Below are positions 18,273 through 29,787 of a stretch of DNA of 64,000 nucleotides, piece by piece. Below the pieces are notes generated by a model. It had not been told where the DNA came from. It saw nothing but the letters and a program-made list of their open reading frames with translations, and searched no databases. Origin of the DNA: Botryosphaeria dothidea (taxonomy: Eukaryota; Ascomycota; Dothideomycetes; Botryosphaeriales; Botryosphaeriaceae); the NCBI GenBank assembly GCA_011503125.2, contig WWBZ02000012.1:310001-374000 (forward strand). Direction: 5' to 3'. The translations under genes and the position numbers were made by a program. Every line of letters begins with the position of its first letter. The first letter of the stretch is position 1.

Positions 18273-20660
18273 ATGCCGCCAACCACCCAAGCTCCGTCCG
18301 GAGAAAGCGCCACCCTCCCTCCTAGCGACCACCAGCGTGCCCGCAAGCGCCCCAAGATCCGCCGCACTACCTTCGCCTGTGCCCGCTGCCACCGCCGCAA
18401 GATCAAGTGCGATGGTCTGAAGCCCGCCTGCTCCAATTGCGTCCAGGCCAAGCAGCCTTGCAATGGCATTCTCGATGGCGAGTCCAAGACCGTCATCCCC
18501 CGCAGCATCGCCCAGTACCTGCAGGAGAAGATACAGGAAAAGGAGCTTCTCCTTAGGAAGCTGGGTGTTGATCCCGACTCGGACAACGCTCCTCAGGTTG
18601 CCAGCCTTCATGTGAGCTCTGCTGCAGCTCTAACCTCGCCCACCCTCGCCGAGCAGGCGCTAGACGCCAACCGCCCACGCTTCGACCTGGCCACAGAGAC
18701 GGCCCGCAGTTTCAGCGCAGGTCTCAGTAGGGAGCTGCTGGTCTCGCAAGTCCGCTTCCCCTACGGGACCTTTCTCTTCGCCTCTTCGCACCTGCCCTCA
18801 GCCACCCCTGCTCCCGTCGACTCGGACCTCCGTGAGGACTACTTCAAGCCCAGGAACACCTCGAATCCTCTCGAGCAAATACCCCGGGATGTCACTGAGA
18901 GGCTTGTGCGGAACTACGTCGAGAGGATATCCCCGCTCTACCCGTATTTTGATCGCCAGGAATTGTGGGCGCGGTATAACAAGGTGTCGAACGCGCAAAA
19001 GTTGAGGGACAACTCGGCTTCACAGCATGATATCTTTGTGGTGTCGATGATGATTGCCATTAGCATCATGACCTCCAAAGCCAGCGACTCTTCAAAGGTT
19101 GCCTCGTCTAGTGAGCGCATTTTCCAGCATGCTCTCGACCACGCCGACACCCTCTACGAGACTTCTTTCCAGAGTCTGCAGGGCACTCTCCTCCTAATCC
19201 AATACTCCTATCTCATGCCCCGAGCTGCAAGTCTATGGGACATTGTCGGCCTGGCAATGAGAATGGCGCTCGAACTTGGTCTGCACCGCGATCCTGAAGA
19301 GGTTGCCGGTTATACTCTGACGGATTCCGAGATGGAGCTCCGCCGATGTGTCTTCTGGGTTCTGTACATCTTTGACCGATCCATCTGTGCAACGAGCCAT
19401 CGCCGTCTAGGTGTTGCTGATGAGTCCATATCAACGAAGTATCCCAGTGGCATGGACGGCACTTACTTCTTGAACAACATTCTCTTCCGGCGTATCCAGT
19501 CGGAGCTCTGGACGGTCAATTACCTTCGCCGTGGGTTGCCACTTCTGAAAGATGAAGGAAGCTACGAGACTTGGACTGATGACATCGAGCATCGCATGCA
19601 GAGTTGGAGGAGTGGAGTGACGACCAAGAGATCGAGCAGTCCGGAGTGGTATGACATTGCTGTCTGGCACGGGTTCGTCTTTTTGCACAGACCCTGTCCT
19701 CGCAATCCGCACCCTTCTCCGGAGTCTCTCATCAAGTGTTTTGAGGCTGCCACAGAAGTTGCTGCTGGCTATTGGGAGAACGCTCATAGCGGGTTCCTGA
19801 AATATAGCTGGCATGCTGTGCACCATGGGTTCGAAGCTGCCATGGCCATGCTTTACGCGCTTCGACACTGCAAGGCGCAGCTGAAAGAGCGGCACGGAAC
19901 GAGAAAAATCCTGGAAACGGTGCACCTTTTCAGTTCGCTCTTCGTCCTGATGAGCGAACGCTGGTCGCAGGCCCATGCGAGTCTGGAGTCTTACGAACGG
20001 TGCAAGACTGTAGTCATGCGTGAGCTGATGCAACACGGCTCTGCACCGTCTCCAGGAGAGAACGATGAACTGGACCGGATGATCCTACCACAGCAGGCGC
20101 AGGTGGAGAAGGCCCGTCGAGTCAAGTCAGAAGGCGAGACGGTCAAGAGCGAAGGCAGTACTCCCGCCTCGTCGACAGAAATAGTCGGACGTCTCCAGAA
20201 AAAGCGATCCTTCTATGACACGCACCTGGGCGTTCCTGGCGAGGGACCATCGAGCAGGGTGCCGAGTCCGATGCGGCCGTTGACTCTCCTGCCCGGCTCA
20301 CCTTCAGCGTTCCCGCTTCAATCGGAGCCCACTTCGGCCACGGATTCGCCTCCGCAACCGCCGAGCATTGGCAATACGCCTCAAGTGCCACAGGTGGCTG
20401 CGGTACCCTCGTCACAGATGGCGTGGCCAGGACAGCCGGTCCCTCAGCTAAACCATCCTCAACAGCAGCAACAGCAGCCGGGAATGTTCGCAGTGGGCGG
20501 AGAGCCGGTGCCGGAGTTTCAAAACTTCTACCAAGGATATGACATGTGGACGGCGCCCGGTCAGGCAGTGGCGAATACGAATACGAACATGGACTGGGAA
20601 GAGATGGTGATGCAGCCGGATCAGAGTGGGGTGGATGGAATGATGCTTTGGTCGATGTAA
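18273..20660 (+). CDS. Zn(2)-Cys(6) binuclear cluster transcription factor with fungal_trans domain
   Basis: This is a fungal-specific DNA-binding regulator, single exon, 795 aa from the ATG at 18273. The cluster is near the N-terminus: CARCHRRKIKCDGLKPACSN followed by CVQAKQPC, six cysteines at about 36-63 with the usual spacing. A basic stretch (RARKRPKIRR) precedes it and a heptad-like linker (YLQEKIQEKELLLRKLGV) follows it, fitting dimerisation. The middle homology region (about 230-600) contains ISPLYPYFDRQELWARY, SLWDIVGLAMRMALELGLHR and RRCVFWVLYIFDRSICATSH, the last being the classic fungal_trans signature. The C-terminal third is disordered with a QQQQQQ run near 735 and an acidic/aromatic end (MDWEEMVMQPD) that could activate transcription. 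An alternative start at 18027 would add 82 unlikely residues. Its target is unknown; the nearest genes are the acyltransferase/deacetylase pair. Confidence 0.92.
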   Translation: MPPTTQAPSGESATLPPSDHQRARKRPKIRRTTFACARCHRRKIKCDGLKPACSNCVQAKQPCNGILDGESKTVIPRSIAQYLQEKIQEKELLLRKLGVDPDSDNAPQVASLHVSSAAALTSPTLAEQALDANRPRFDLATETARSFSAGLSRELLVSQVRFPYGTFLFASSHLPSATPAPVDSDLREDYFKPRNTSNPLEQIPRDVTERLVRNYVERISPLYPYFDRQELWARYNKVSNAQKLRDNSASQHDIFVVSMMIAISIMTSKASDSSKVASSSERIFQHALDHADTLYETSFQSLQGTLLLIQYSYLMPRAASLWDIVGLAMRMALELGLHRDPEEVAGYTLTDSEMELRRCVFWVLYIFDRSICATSHRRLGVADESISTKYPSGMDGTYFLNNILFRRIQSELWTVNYLRRGLPLLKDEGSYETWTDDIEHRMQSWRSGVTTKRSSSPEWYDIAVWHGFVFLHRPCPRNPHPSPESLIKCFEAATEVAAGYWENAHSGFLKYSWHAVHHGFEAAMAMLYALRHCKAQLKERHGTRKILETVHLFSSLFVLMSERWSQAHASLESYERCKTVVMRELMQHGSAPSPGENDELDRMILPQQAQVEKARRVKSEGETVKSEGSTPASSTEIVGRLQKKRSFYDTHLGVPGEGPSSRVPSPMRPLTLLPGSPSAFPLQSEPTSATDSPPQPPSIGNTPQVPQVAAVPSSQMAWPGQPVPQLNHPQQQQQQPGMFAVGGEPVPEFQNFYQGYDMWTAPGQAVANTNTNMDWEEMVMQPDQSGVDGMMLWSM

Positions 20661-22090
20661 AGCTTCAAATGTCGTTACGAGCGTGGGAGAGTTCAGCATC
20701 CTCGTTACACTTGCAACAAGCTATCGAAGAGGATTGTGAGACACTGGCTGTGATGTGAATTGAGTGAAAGGTGTCTCGTTGTCGACCCAACACAGCGCTG
20801 ATACGAGATGGTGGAGGAAGAGGCGTGGGTCTTGGCTCAGTTGGCGCGTGCGGTGATGCTAGGGACGCAGTGCGTTCGTCACACGGCACGATGAAAAAAG
20901 CACGCTTAAGCATAATAGCTAGGCAGTATTGCTTTGAAGTGGAGGGATGGGCGCCAATGAGAGGCGTGTTGCTGGGGACCCAGAGGGAAGAGGCGGCAGT
21001 CGGGAGCAAGGAAAATGCTTTCCTGGGACACGGCAAGGCAAAGAAAAAGTGACGGTTGGCTTGCAAAAATCGGGGCACGGAGGTTCGGTGGTCCGAAGCG
21101 GTAATGCTGGTCCCCTGGATCGCAATGTCAGTGGCGGATCAGCGGTGGTCGGTTGAGTGTATATAGGAAGGATGCAGACGCTCGACGGGACACACGCACA
21201 TGTCCGCCGCGGACCAATGGAGAGAGGCGCTGCACGATCGGGCCGTCTGGTAACCGTCCGTTTGCCTTGAGCGTGCTGGCTGACATGTCACACAGCGGGA
21301 CGGGCAGCGGGCTGGACGCACGGTTGCGATGCCGACTCGCTGGACTGGGCGCGCAGGTGATTCGCTCCCGGGCTCGCGCAAAGCCGCGCTGCACTCTCCA
21401 CGCCTCTGCCAGCAGTAGTTTGTGTGACACGAGCGAGCCCAGGGCGGCGCGCCTGAACGAGCCAGCCAGGCACGCACGACACAGAGCCCTGCCGAGGCCG
21501 CGGAGCTGCAGTGGCGTATATATATGTCCAACAAACACTGCTCCCAGCGCTGCGCACCCCATCACCACCGCCGCCGGGATCCCTCTCCTCGCTGCCCTCC
21601 GCCGCAGCACCGCCAGCAGCCCGCACCATGTCGCCGATGCCAAGCGGGCCCAATGGCCGCCGCCCAAAAGCTGCGCCCCCGCCCGCGCCCGACTGAGATA
21701 TAGAGAGCCCGCCACCAATGGCCCACGGCGGCCGCGTCGGCGATGGCTCGGGGCGGCAGCGACCCGTTCGCAGCGCCCGTCGCAAGCCCGTCTGCTGCCG
21801 GCCGGCCCAGCACAGGATCGTTTCAGCGTGGTCCTCGGGGCCGGCCCCGTGGGGAGCGTCGGCCAGGTGGGCTGACGGGCGCGGCCCGAGGCGCGTGTGG
21901 ATAGGAGCCGTGGGAGGTGGAAGGCGCGCCCTCGGGCAGGTTTTCTTTCTGGGCGCCTGAAGGCTCAGGAAGATCCGCTTTCGGCGGCTCCGCCCGGGGC
22001 GCGCGCACTCGCTGCCTCTGCCAGCGCTCTCCTCCACCGCGCGCGACCCAGCGACCACGGCCATGCGAGCCACCCACCCCGGCTCCTCCC
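20661..22090. other. 1.4-kb intergenic region between two regulator genes
   Basis: Both regulators are on the plus strand, so this holds the first gene's 3' UTR and the second gene's promoter. A TATATATA word at about 21515-21525 and CG-rich DNA follow. Long open frames on both strands (for example 21288-22073 minus) are Pro/Arg/Ala-rich GC artefacts with no family resemblance. Confidence 0.55.
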
Positions 22091-24164
22091 ATGGACTTCC
22101 CCAGCGCGACGGTCCAGCAGGCGCTCAATTCGCTGGCCTCATGCATCCGCTGCCGCGAGCGCCGCGTCGGCTGCGACCGCCTGCTGCCCAGCTGCCAGGC
22201 CTGCGCTGCCATCTCCGCCGACTGCGAGCTGTACGACCACGTCCTGGACGCCAAGTTCCCCCGCAGGTCCGTATGACATCAATCTCAGCCCTGACTCGCC
22301 CTGACCAACCCCGGACAGCTACCTGCAGCAGTTGTACCTGCGTCTGCAGCACCTCGAGCAGCTTGAGGCCCGGCTCCAGCCTCAGCAGCAGCCTCAGCAG
22401 CAGCAACAACACCACCGCCAGCATCCCTCCCAGCGCCGCCTGCACCAAGTCCCCTCGCTGCCCTCGCTCAAGTCCTCCTCCTCGCTGTCCGACCACTCGC
22501 CCTCTCCCGCCGCCGAGTCGTCTTACTCCGCCGCCGCCGCCCACCCCAGCGCGCCCCTTGAGCAGCATCCCGGCGAGCGCGATATCCGCGGCGAGTGGGG
22601 GCCGTCGAGCGCTCTGGCCCACCTCCGCCTCGTCACCACCCTGCTGAACATCGATCTCACCCGTCCGCTGTACCAGGCCCTGAGTTTCAAGGTTGACGTG
22701 CCATTAACACAGCCGCAGCCCTCGTTTCTGACAGTGCCGCAATTGAATCCACGGCAGGCCCCGCTTCCGCCGCGAGAAACCGCCCAGTTTCTGCTGGAAT
22801 TTTACTACAATTCAATTGACTCTTTCATACCAGTCCTGGGCCGCAAGCTGGGCGACCAGGACTTGGAGCAGCTGTACACCGACTGCTCGCAGCGCCAGAA
22901 CATGCGAGCCTGTACGCGCGCGCAGTTGGCCCTGGCCGTTGCAGCGAGATGTTTGTTCCGAAGCGCCGCCACCAAGGGCACGCCCACCCAATCACAGGCC
23001 TACCTGCAGCTGTCCGATTCCATGTTCGAATCGGCATCATCCACCCTGAAGACCGTCTTGAGTGACTCGACTCAGCTGTTAGACGTTGTGTCGCCCTCTG
23101 CCTTTGAGAACGAAGAAGCTCATGCCATGGCAAAGCTACAGATCGTCTTGTTGCAGGTCTGCTACGTGTTGTGCGCGCCGCAAAAGGGGAATGTGTGGCA
23201 GTTGCTCGGGTTTGCCGAGAGGTTATGGAGAAACATGCAGAATGCACGTGCCCAGCTGCGCAGGAGCAATAGCCCGGACGGACACCTGGTGCGTGAGCAA
23301 GCCCGCCATCGCCCTGAGCCCAACCTTCTCTACTGCAGTTTTGTTTTGCTGGAGCGCATGATTGGTACGGCTTATGGCAGGCCAATCGATTTCCTGGACT
23401 TTGCCGAGGCGGACGAGCCGACCCACAGGCCGGACGATAAATCAGTGGCTGCCTTGTATACGACGATACTGGAACTGAAGCAGAGTGTGCACTCGGCCTT
23501 CTTGTCCGGGCAACAGGAGCCAGGTGGTGTTCTAGGCCCTGAACCGGGCACTCCGAAATCCGGTAGCATCGACTGGTATCATGGAGTCAAACGTCAGGCG
23601 GAAGCGTGGTACGAGCAGTGGCAGGACGCGATCGATTTTATGACACGGGACGCCTCGCCAATTGATGGAAGCGAGACCCGGCGCATTGCTGATGGGAAGA
23701 AACAGTTTTGGCTCAGCACCGGTCGTAAATGGCGTGATGAGTCTCTCCATCTGGCTTATACTCTGTTACTCCAGACGACACCTACTCCAGCTTCAACTCC
23801 AGCATCCGGCAAATTTCCGGCTATCCGACAGCTCTCGCCAGAACTTCTCACCGAAGGCCGCAACATTGTACGGCGGCTAGTGAACGCTTACGCTTATCTC
23901 CTGCGCCAGCCCTTCACCCTTACTCATAAAGGATCCCAGATACCCCTTGTCTTTCCTCGATTGTGGATATTTGACCTCGAAGTTTTCCGAACCGCGGTCA
24001 CGGCCGCTTACTTGTCGCATCAGCAGGATGCCCACTCCAGCGATGACTCGAACTTGACGTGGGAAGTTGCCAATTGCATCAAGCTTCTCAGCAGCACCAG
24101 CTCCGAAGTCGACGCTGAAGGTCTCTGCGAGGCAATCCTAGCCCTCATCGAAGTGAGAAGGTGA
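22091..24164 (+). CDS. Second Zn(2)-Cys(6) transcription factor
   Basis: Exons 22091-22266 and 22319-24164 give 673 aa. The 52-bp intron (GTCCGT..GACAG) follows the DNA-binding domain. The cluster is CIRCRERRVGCDRLLPSCQA followed by CAAISADC (Cys about 18-45). After the splice come YLQQLYLRLQHLEQLEARLQ, a predicted coiled coil, and a Gln/His-rich stretch (QQQPQQQQQHH). The regulatory region contains FLLEFYYNSIDSFIPVLGRK, a typical opening of the middle homology region, and a long helical part ending LTWEVANCIKLLSSTSSEVD. The domain order matches fungal pathway regulators, but no specific orthologue is recognised. An ATG further upstream would not be in frame with the cluster. Confidence 0.9.
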
Positions 24165-26304
24165 CGAGGGCTCTTTTTTTTTTCGGTTCAAACAGAGCGC
24201 AATCTTTGTCTGAACTTTTTCCCGAGCCATGCATATGCTTCAGTTTTTAGACGAAGCTTATTTCCTCCTCCCATGTTGAGCAGGAACGCCCAGCAATCGG
24301 GGTTGGTCCCAAGTTCTTCTAGAACGTGTTCGTCATTTTTAGATGACCTCCATGGCGTAGTCTACGCCATTTGCCGGATCTGCCTGCAGTGCGGATTGCT
24401 GGCTAACGGGAGCACTTCTGTATACCTCTGGCATCCCTCTTCCTCGCCGTCTCATTTGTTGCACCGTGAAACGTGCATATATGGGATCGCGTGGACCGCT
24501 CTGGCTTCGGCTCTCTCATGTCTCTATGTTTTTTTTTTTTTCCGCCGAGGTTGCCTCCTTTGCTTTGGCACTTGCATCCAGCGAATCATTGTACAGCGCG
24601 GAACCGCTAAGCATTGTTTGAATTTGGGGTCAGGATCTTTTTTCCCCATATTCATCACCTGCCTCCTCTTGACGGGAGTTCTCCTTTTTCTTTTCTCTCA
24701 ATCTGCTCTGGTTTCTTCGAATTTCTTTTTCTGATTCGATGTCGGGATGATACCATTGACGGTCGCTTCGTATAGATGGTCGGCGCGATTCATGGCTGGG
24801 TTGTTTATGTTCTTTCTTCATCCGAGGATTTGAATGCCTGCCATCGTTAGGATATGTCGGAAGTTGGGAGAGGAGGGGGAAGAACTGGTAATCGGGGGAA
24901 AGGGTTTGTGGGGAAAGTGGTCATGCGTGGGAAGATGGGAGAAAACGTAGCAGCACGCGATTGCAGTTGCTGGGGAAAGTAAACGAAGGGAGAGCAAGGG
25001 AGATGTAAACGATTTTCAGCAGATAGATGAGGGGGTGGGTTCTGATAAGGGATGCTCTTTCTTTCGTTCCTGTATATTTTAGGGGTGATCTTCATCCGGG
25101 CGGTTCTCTTGGTTGAAAGATTTTCCCCTTTTCCTTTTTCCATTTAGATCGCTGATACGATGGGACGCTTTTATGCGGCTGATATGATTGTATAAAAGGA
25201 TTGTTTGGAACTCGTTCCGTTTCATTTTAAACTCTTCGCCCTTGCTCGTTTTGTCTTTTTTTCTTGGCTTGTGACGGATGTGCTTTGACACTTTGCTTAT
25301 GCTCGGTCATGACAAGCTTCAGTGGATTCTATGCAGATTAATGGAGGAGAAGGAAAAAGATGAAGTGGGAATGCGGTCTGAAGAAAAAAAGGGGGGGGTT
25401 GGTCAAGCAGAATAGTTGTGTATGTCCGTTGAGGGAAGACTGACAGGAAAGAAGTTGGTACTCTTTTGCGTTTTTTTTGCTGCCGGTTCTGGCAATTGAG
25501 AGCGATGGCGCCTCCGCCAGCCATTCTAGCGTGGCACTCTGCGGCTAGTTTCTTCTTTCTCTATGAATCGTTCGTCTGCCTGGTGTTGCGCTCTGATACT
25601 AGAGATGCCTGCTTTATTATCCCTTCTCCTTCACTAATGCGTACTCGCTGCTGATTCTTTCGTACATTTTTTTCTCTGATGTCCAGAATGGCAGCGATGG
25701 CAATGATCAGGGAGATGGAATGGGGGAAATGGTACATTACGCCTTTTCCGTCTGAATGTGCGCCGTCGTACGAAATGATGGATCAAGAGTGAGATCGCCG
25801 TAAGGCAATGAATATGAGAATGTTGACAATAATTCGCAACGCGCGAAAGCGCTGACTGTCAAGGGATCGTTTATATTAACTGTAATTGTTGAGTATTTTT
25901 ATTCTGATTGTAAATATACATAGCTTTATTCCGGCACACTAAGATATACATGACGATTTAAAGCGCGTTCTTGCGTGTGCGATCCAGGAAGCTATTAAGT
26001 TTACATATACTAAGCATGTCCATATAGTTAAAATTACCGACGTTCTTTGGAAGAATAGTTTAATTGGAGCACATTGCTTACCTTTAGGGAGAATGATCGA
26101 GCTTAAGAGAGCGGGAGCGAGTTGTTAACAAAGACAATTTGGTAGCTTGTAGAAAAAAAGAATAGAAAGGCGCGTTGGTCAAAGTTGGGAATCTACAAAT
26201 GAAAATCATGGCTAGTCTATTGCTTTGAAAGTGTTTTATATATGGTCTTCGGCAGCCCTTCTTGTGGGTACTTGTGCGACATTCAAACAAGTTGCCGCAA
26301 TAGT
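24165..26304. other. 2.1-kb convergent intergenic region, T-rich
   Basis: This lies between the 3' ends of the second regulator (+) and the FAD oxidase (-). The plus strand is T-rich with several T-runs (24173, 24531), and open frames here are short and not protein-like. I see no RNA gene. It probably holds long 3' UTRs. Confidence 0.55.
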
Positions 26305-27861
26305 CTATAATCTGCCCAACACTTCCAATGCTTTTGCTGGTCCTCGGTGGCCGGTGAACATTTCTTGCGGATCATACTTCTCTCTGATCTGCAGGAACTT
26401 CCTCAATGCCTTGTCAGTCATGATCTATTATAGTTGTCAGTCAGCTGGTCGTTGCTTCATGTTGAGGGCAAAGACTACTCACCTTCGTGATCCGATGATT
26501 CTCATCAAAGTCGGCCACATATTGTCCGCAGGATACTGGCTGCGCACGTTCATAGACGTCATACATCCACTTCTTCATTTCCTCATCTTTTGCCGGATCG
26601 TGCCAACAGGTCATTGTGGAAATGTGGTACTGCTGCGGGAGAGACATGGACTGGTCCTCCTCGTCCGGGAAATAATCTGAGATGTATAGGCATCCAATTG
26701 ACTTCCGAGTGGGCAGATCGCAAAAGGCTGGCTTTATAGCCTCGATAAGCTTAAATGAAGGTCAGTCAATTCCGACTCCACTCCAAGTCGTCCATCATCC
26801 AAACTCACCTGCTTCTTCGGAACCTTGGGGTCGTTGAAGATACTGTCGCACTGCCACCTTTCTCCGTTGCCCGTGGGATTAAGCTGATCCTGCGCCTTGA
26901 ACAGTTCTTCCCAGCTCGTCTCTTTCACCGGAACCCTCGCCACCAACCGGTTCTCCAACTCCGGCGGCACCTCCGCCCAAGGCCTCAGCAGCGTCGCCGC
27001 CTCCGCCAGCGAATCCGCCCACGCCACGCAATTCACGACCAGCATCAACTCCCGACTCACCACCTCGTCCCGCGCTCCCTCCTCCCCACGATCCGGCCAG
27101 CACGTCACCACCGCCGTCTCAACGCCGTACCTCGGACTGGGGCCCTCATCCGTCTCCAACACCCACTCCAAGACCTCCTCAAAGCCCTCCCCGCCCCCGA
27201 TCCCAAACACGAGCGTCGCATCCCACACCCTCCGCATCGGCACCGTCCGGCCCCACACCCTCGTCACCACGCCGAAGAACGCCCTGCCGCCGCCCCGCGC
27301 CGCCCAGAACAGGTCCGCGTGCTCGCCCTCGCGCGCCGCGACCACGACGTCCCCGCGCGCCGTCACAACCTCGAGCGCCTCGACCCACCCGCTCGCCGCG
27401 CCCCACCCGCGCATGAACCAGCCCTGCCCGCCGTTCGTCACGAACCCGCCGGCGCCGACCGTCGGGCTGTGGCCGAACGGCCAGAAGCGGCCGACGTGCG
27501 CCAGCTGCGCGCTCAGCGCCTCGCCGGTCGCGCCCGGGCCGAAGCTCGCGGTCTGCGTGCGCGCGTCGTACGAGAAGGCGCGGTTGAGGCCGCGCACGTC
27601 GAGCAGGAGGCCGTCCGGGACGAGCGACGGGGCGGCGAAGTTGTGGCCGCCGCTGCGGACGCCGACGGGCAGGCCGAGGGCGGCGGCGTGGCGGACAGCG
27701 GCGGCGACGGCGGCGGTGGTGGTGGGGCGGAGGATGGCGCGGGGCCGGTGCGCGGGGAGGCGGGCGTTGAAGAAGCGGGTGCGGAGGGGCTCGTAGGAGG
27801 GCGAGGAGGGGAGGATAGCGGTGGTGGGAAGTGGTGGTGGTGAGGATGGTGGTTGTGGCAT
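26305..27861 (-). CDS. FAD-linked oxidoreductase, berberine-bridge-enzyme (BBE) type
   Basis: BBE-like oxidases carry covalently bound FAD and oxidise sugars, alkaloids or secondary metabolites. Exons 27861-26809, 26749-26483 and 26424-26305 give 479 aa. The FAD domain includes RAILRPTTTAAVAAAVRHA, the flavinylation motif VGVRSGGHNFAAPSLV (His about 73), SFGPGATGEALSAQLAHVGR, FGHSPTVGAGGFVTNGGQGW and WAARGGGRAFFGVVTRV. The substrate domain ends with the BBE signature ALRKFLQIREKYDPQEMFTG. The position where bicovalent members have Cys reads GWFMRGWG, so single covalent attachment is expected. No signal peptide follows the chosen start, although the frame is open back to 28062 through repeat-encoded sequence. 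Both introns (59 and 58 bp) are GT-AG. It is often a tailoring enzyme, but no biosynthetic backbone gene lies in this window. Confidence 0.93.
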
Positions 27862-27933
27862 CTTCTTTCCTTTTCTCTTTGCTCTTTTTGTGGTGGAGGC
27901 TGTGTTGTTGTTGTTCTCACTCCGGATATCTTG

Positions 27934-27983
27934 CTTTCTTCCTTCCTTCCTTCCTTCCTTTCTTTCTTTCTCTCTTTCTTTTT
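27934..27983. repeat. CTTC/CTTT microsatellite in 5' region of the FAD oxidase gene
   Basis: Five to six CTTC units run into CTTT and CTCTTT units. On the transcribed strand this is a GA-rich purine tract about 75-120 bp upstream of the start codon, probably in the leader or core promoter. Confidence 0.9.
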
Positions 27984-28861
27984 GCTGCCTCGATGCGTGT
28001 GCGCTTGTGATTTTGAGGTGTTGGAAGAATGAGAAGAGATTTAGTCCAGAACGAAGCGCCAATTCAATTCCACGATTGAATGGAATTCAGGCTGAGTATT
28101 TTGTTCCCGAAGGATTTAGAGTTCTGAATATGTTCAGGGGCACTTCTGCCATTTATATTTGTCTCTTATCTGTCTTGCGGCGTGGTACTACAGTGAAGTG
28201 GAGTAAGTTTTCCGCAACCGTTGTTGATTTGCGGGGCACAAGTACATGTGTGGGGCACATGGGGTAAGAACAAGACGAACACCAAGGTTGGACCCACTGC
28301 TCTACGGAGATCATTAATGGTTGCGATACTGATGTCTCATCGTGTATTCGATAGAACGCAATTGTAATTTGGTGTATAATGGCTGAGTTGGAGAACAAGA
28401 GTAATACTCATTGGCGGCATCTAGACTGCTAATGGTCTGGATCGACTGAGTACGTTGAGCCAGGTATCTTGTGATATAGAAAGACAGATTGGATAGTTTT
28501 GCAGTATTCAATTTCTTTTTTTTTTAATAAAAAAAATGTAGGAGTTCCTTCAGGTGAAGGTATCCGTGGCTACCCGGCGCTTTCAAAGGAGACAGCCAGG
28601 ACATAAACAAATCTCCCCGACTTTTCGACGTCGATTTTGACGCTGTTGTCTAAAATCGAGGCACCTAAATGTAGTTCATGCCACTTGAAATTTTCAGCGG
28701 CGTCCCTAACCATAACAGAACTTGGCGAGTGCTGATGCGCGCTATAACCGATCAAGGTCTTTCCGAAGCTGATAAATACGCTGTAGAAGTAGATTGTGTG
28801 ATGGCTTGCATCCGGTGCACTCGCGGAAATGCAGTGGCATTACTATCTACGAGAAGACTAA
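27984..28861. other. Upstream region of the FAD oxidase, no gene seen
   Basis: No coding or RNA gene is recognised. Composition turns AT-richer towards the LTR relic; a mixed T/A run lies at 28515-28540. Confidence 0.5.
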
Positions 28862-29046
28862 GCTAAAGAGAAAAGGAAGTAAGATTTAAGCAAGGTAGCG
28901 CTGCTTATATATCTCTCTAGAGTTCCTTTTACTGGTAGCGAGTTGCAAGGTTTTCTTGTTGGGCTTTATTGAGCTTTAGGGTCCTCTCAACCCAAGGTCT
29001 CGCCGCAGGATCCATCCAAGGCACCCTCAGGGTTCAAACCGTAACA
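28862..29046 (-). mobile_element. Partial Copia-type long terminal repeat (solo or truncated LTR)
   Basis: Read on the minus strand the sequence starts TGTTACGGTTTGAACCC at 29046, the classic TGTTA start of Ty1/Copia LTRs. About 135 bp later comes a TATA motif (GATATATAAGCAG, near 28912), where an LTR promoter belongs. No TAACA end is seen on the minus strand before 28550, so the element is truncated. No gag or pol reading frame lies on either side. The boundary at 28862 is a guess. Confidence 0.6.
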
Positions 29047-29787
29047 ATAGGGCTGCTATAGTAGCCGCTACTAGTAAGAAGGAAAAAATAGAACTAGTAT
29101 AGAAGAGTATGCCTAGAGAGAGAGGAGGGGTTTTTGCTAGGTAAAAAGGTTTTCCCCCTCGTGTAAAACAACTATAGATAGCTAGCCCCGCATAGACCCG
29201 AAAGGGAGCTATATCGGGAAAAAATGAATCTATCTATCTATCTATATTGTGAACATTACCACTCTATGTAAGATTCCTTGTCACAGTTTCCAACAGTATT
29301 CAGGCGTAATGCAGTAGACGATGTCCTCTGCCGGGCTTGGCAAGCTGCAGGGCTCACCTTTCCGCATTTAACAACAGAGCTAGATTTCTCAGCTTCCCTC
29401 CTCTTAGGTGTTACATCCACGAGATATAGAGTATGCTGACAGGGATCCTGCAATCTCGGCGGATTTAAATACAAAGTTTAAGCATTCATTACAAAAGCAA
29501 GCAGAAGCAGAAGTCACAGTAGCATGTATGAGAGAGCTATAGACATGCAGCAAACGAGGAGAAAGTCATTTACATCTCGAATATCAAAAGTGTCGAGCTT
29601 ATTTGGACCCGTTCTTATTATCAAATTCAGGTGTAGGCCGGCGCTGGACTGAACATATCAAACGAATATTCATATTTGCCGCCCGTGTCTAAATATATGC
29701 CAATGTGATACCTTTTATATCACTGCATTCCCTTCCATAACGCCTTCTCCTACACATGATTCTTGGTATGGGTTAAGTGACAAGGGA
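29047..29787. other. AT-rich intergenic DNA with repeat debris and CTAT microsatellite
   Basis: AT-rich, low-complexity sequence with many CTAG words (29060-29220) borders the LTR and may be further transposon remnant. A CTAT microsatellite occupies about 29228-29246. The last few hundred bases hold the 3' UTR of the PI31 gene. Confidence 0.55.

Noticed and set aside
24273..24734. 153-codon open frame after the second regulator
   Set aside because: T-rich 3' flanking DNA gives a Phe/Leu/Ser-rich peptide; no start context or family resemblance.
27862..28062. N-terminal extension of the FAD oxidase
   Set aside because: It would be encoded by the CTTC microsatellite (Lys/Glu/Arg/Gly repeats); the ATG at 27861 begins a normal protein.
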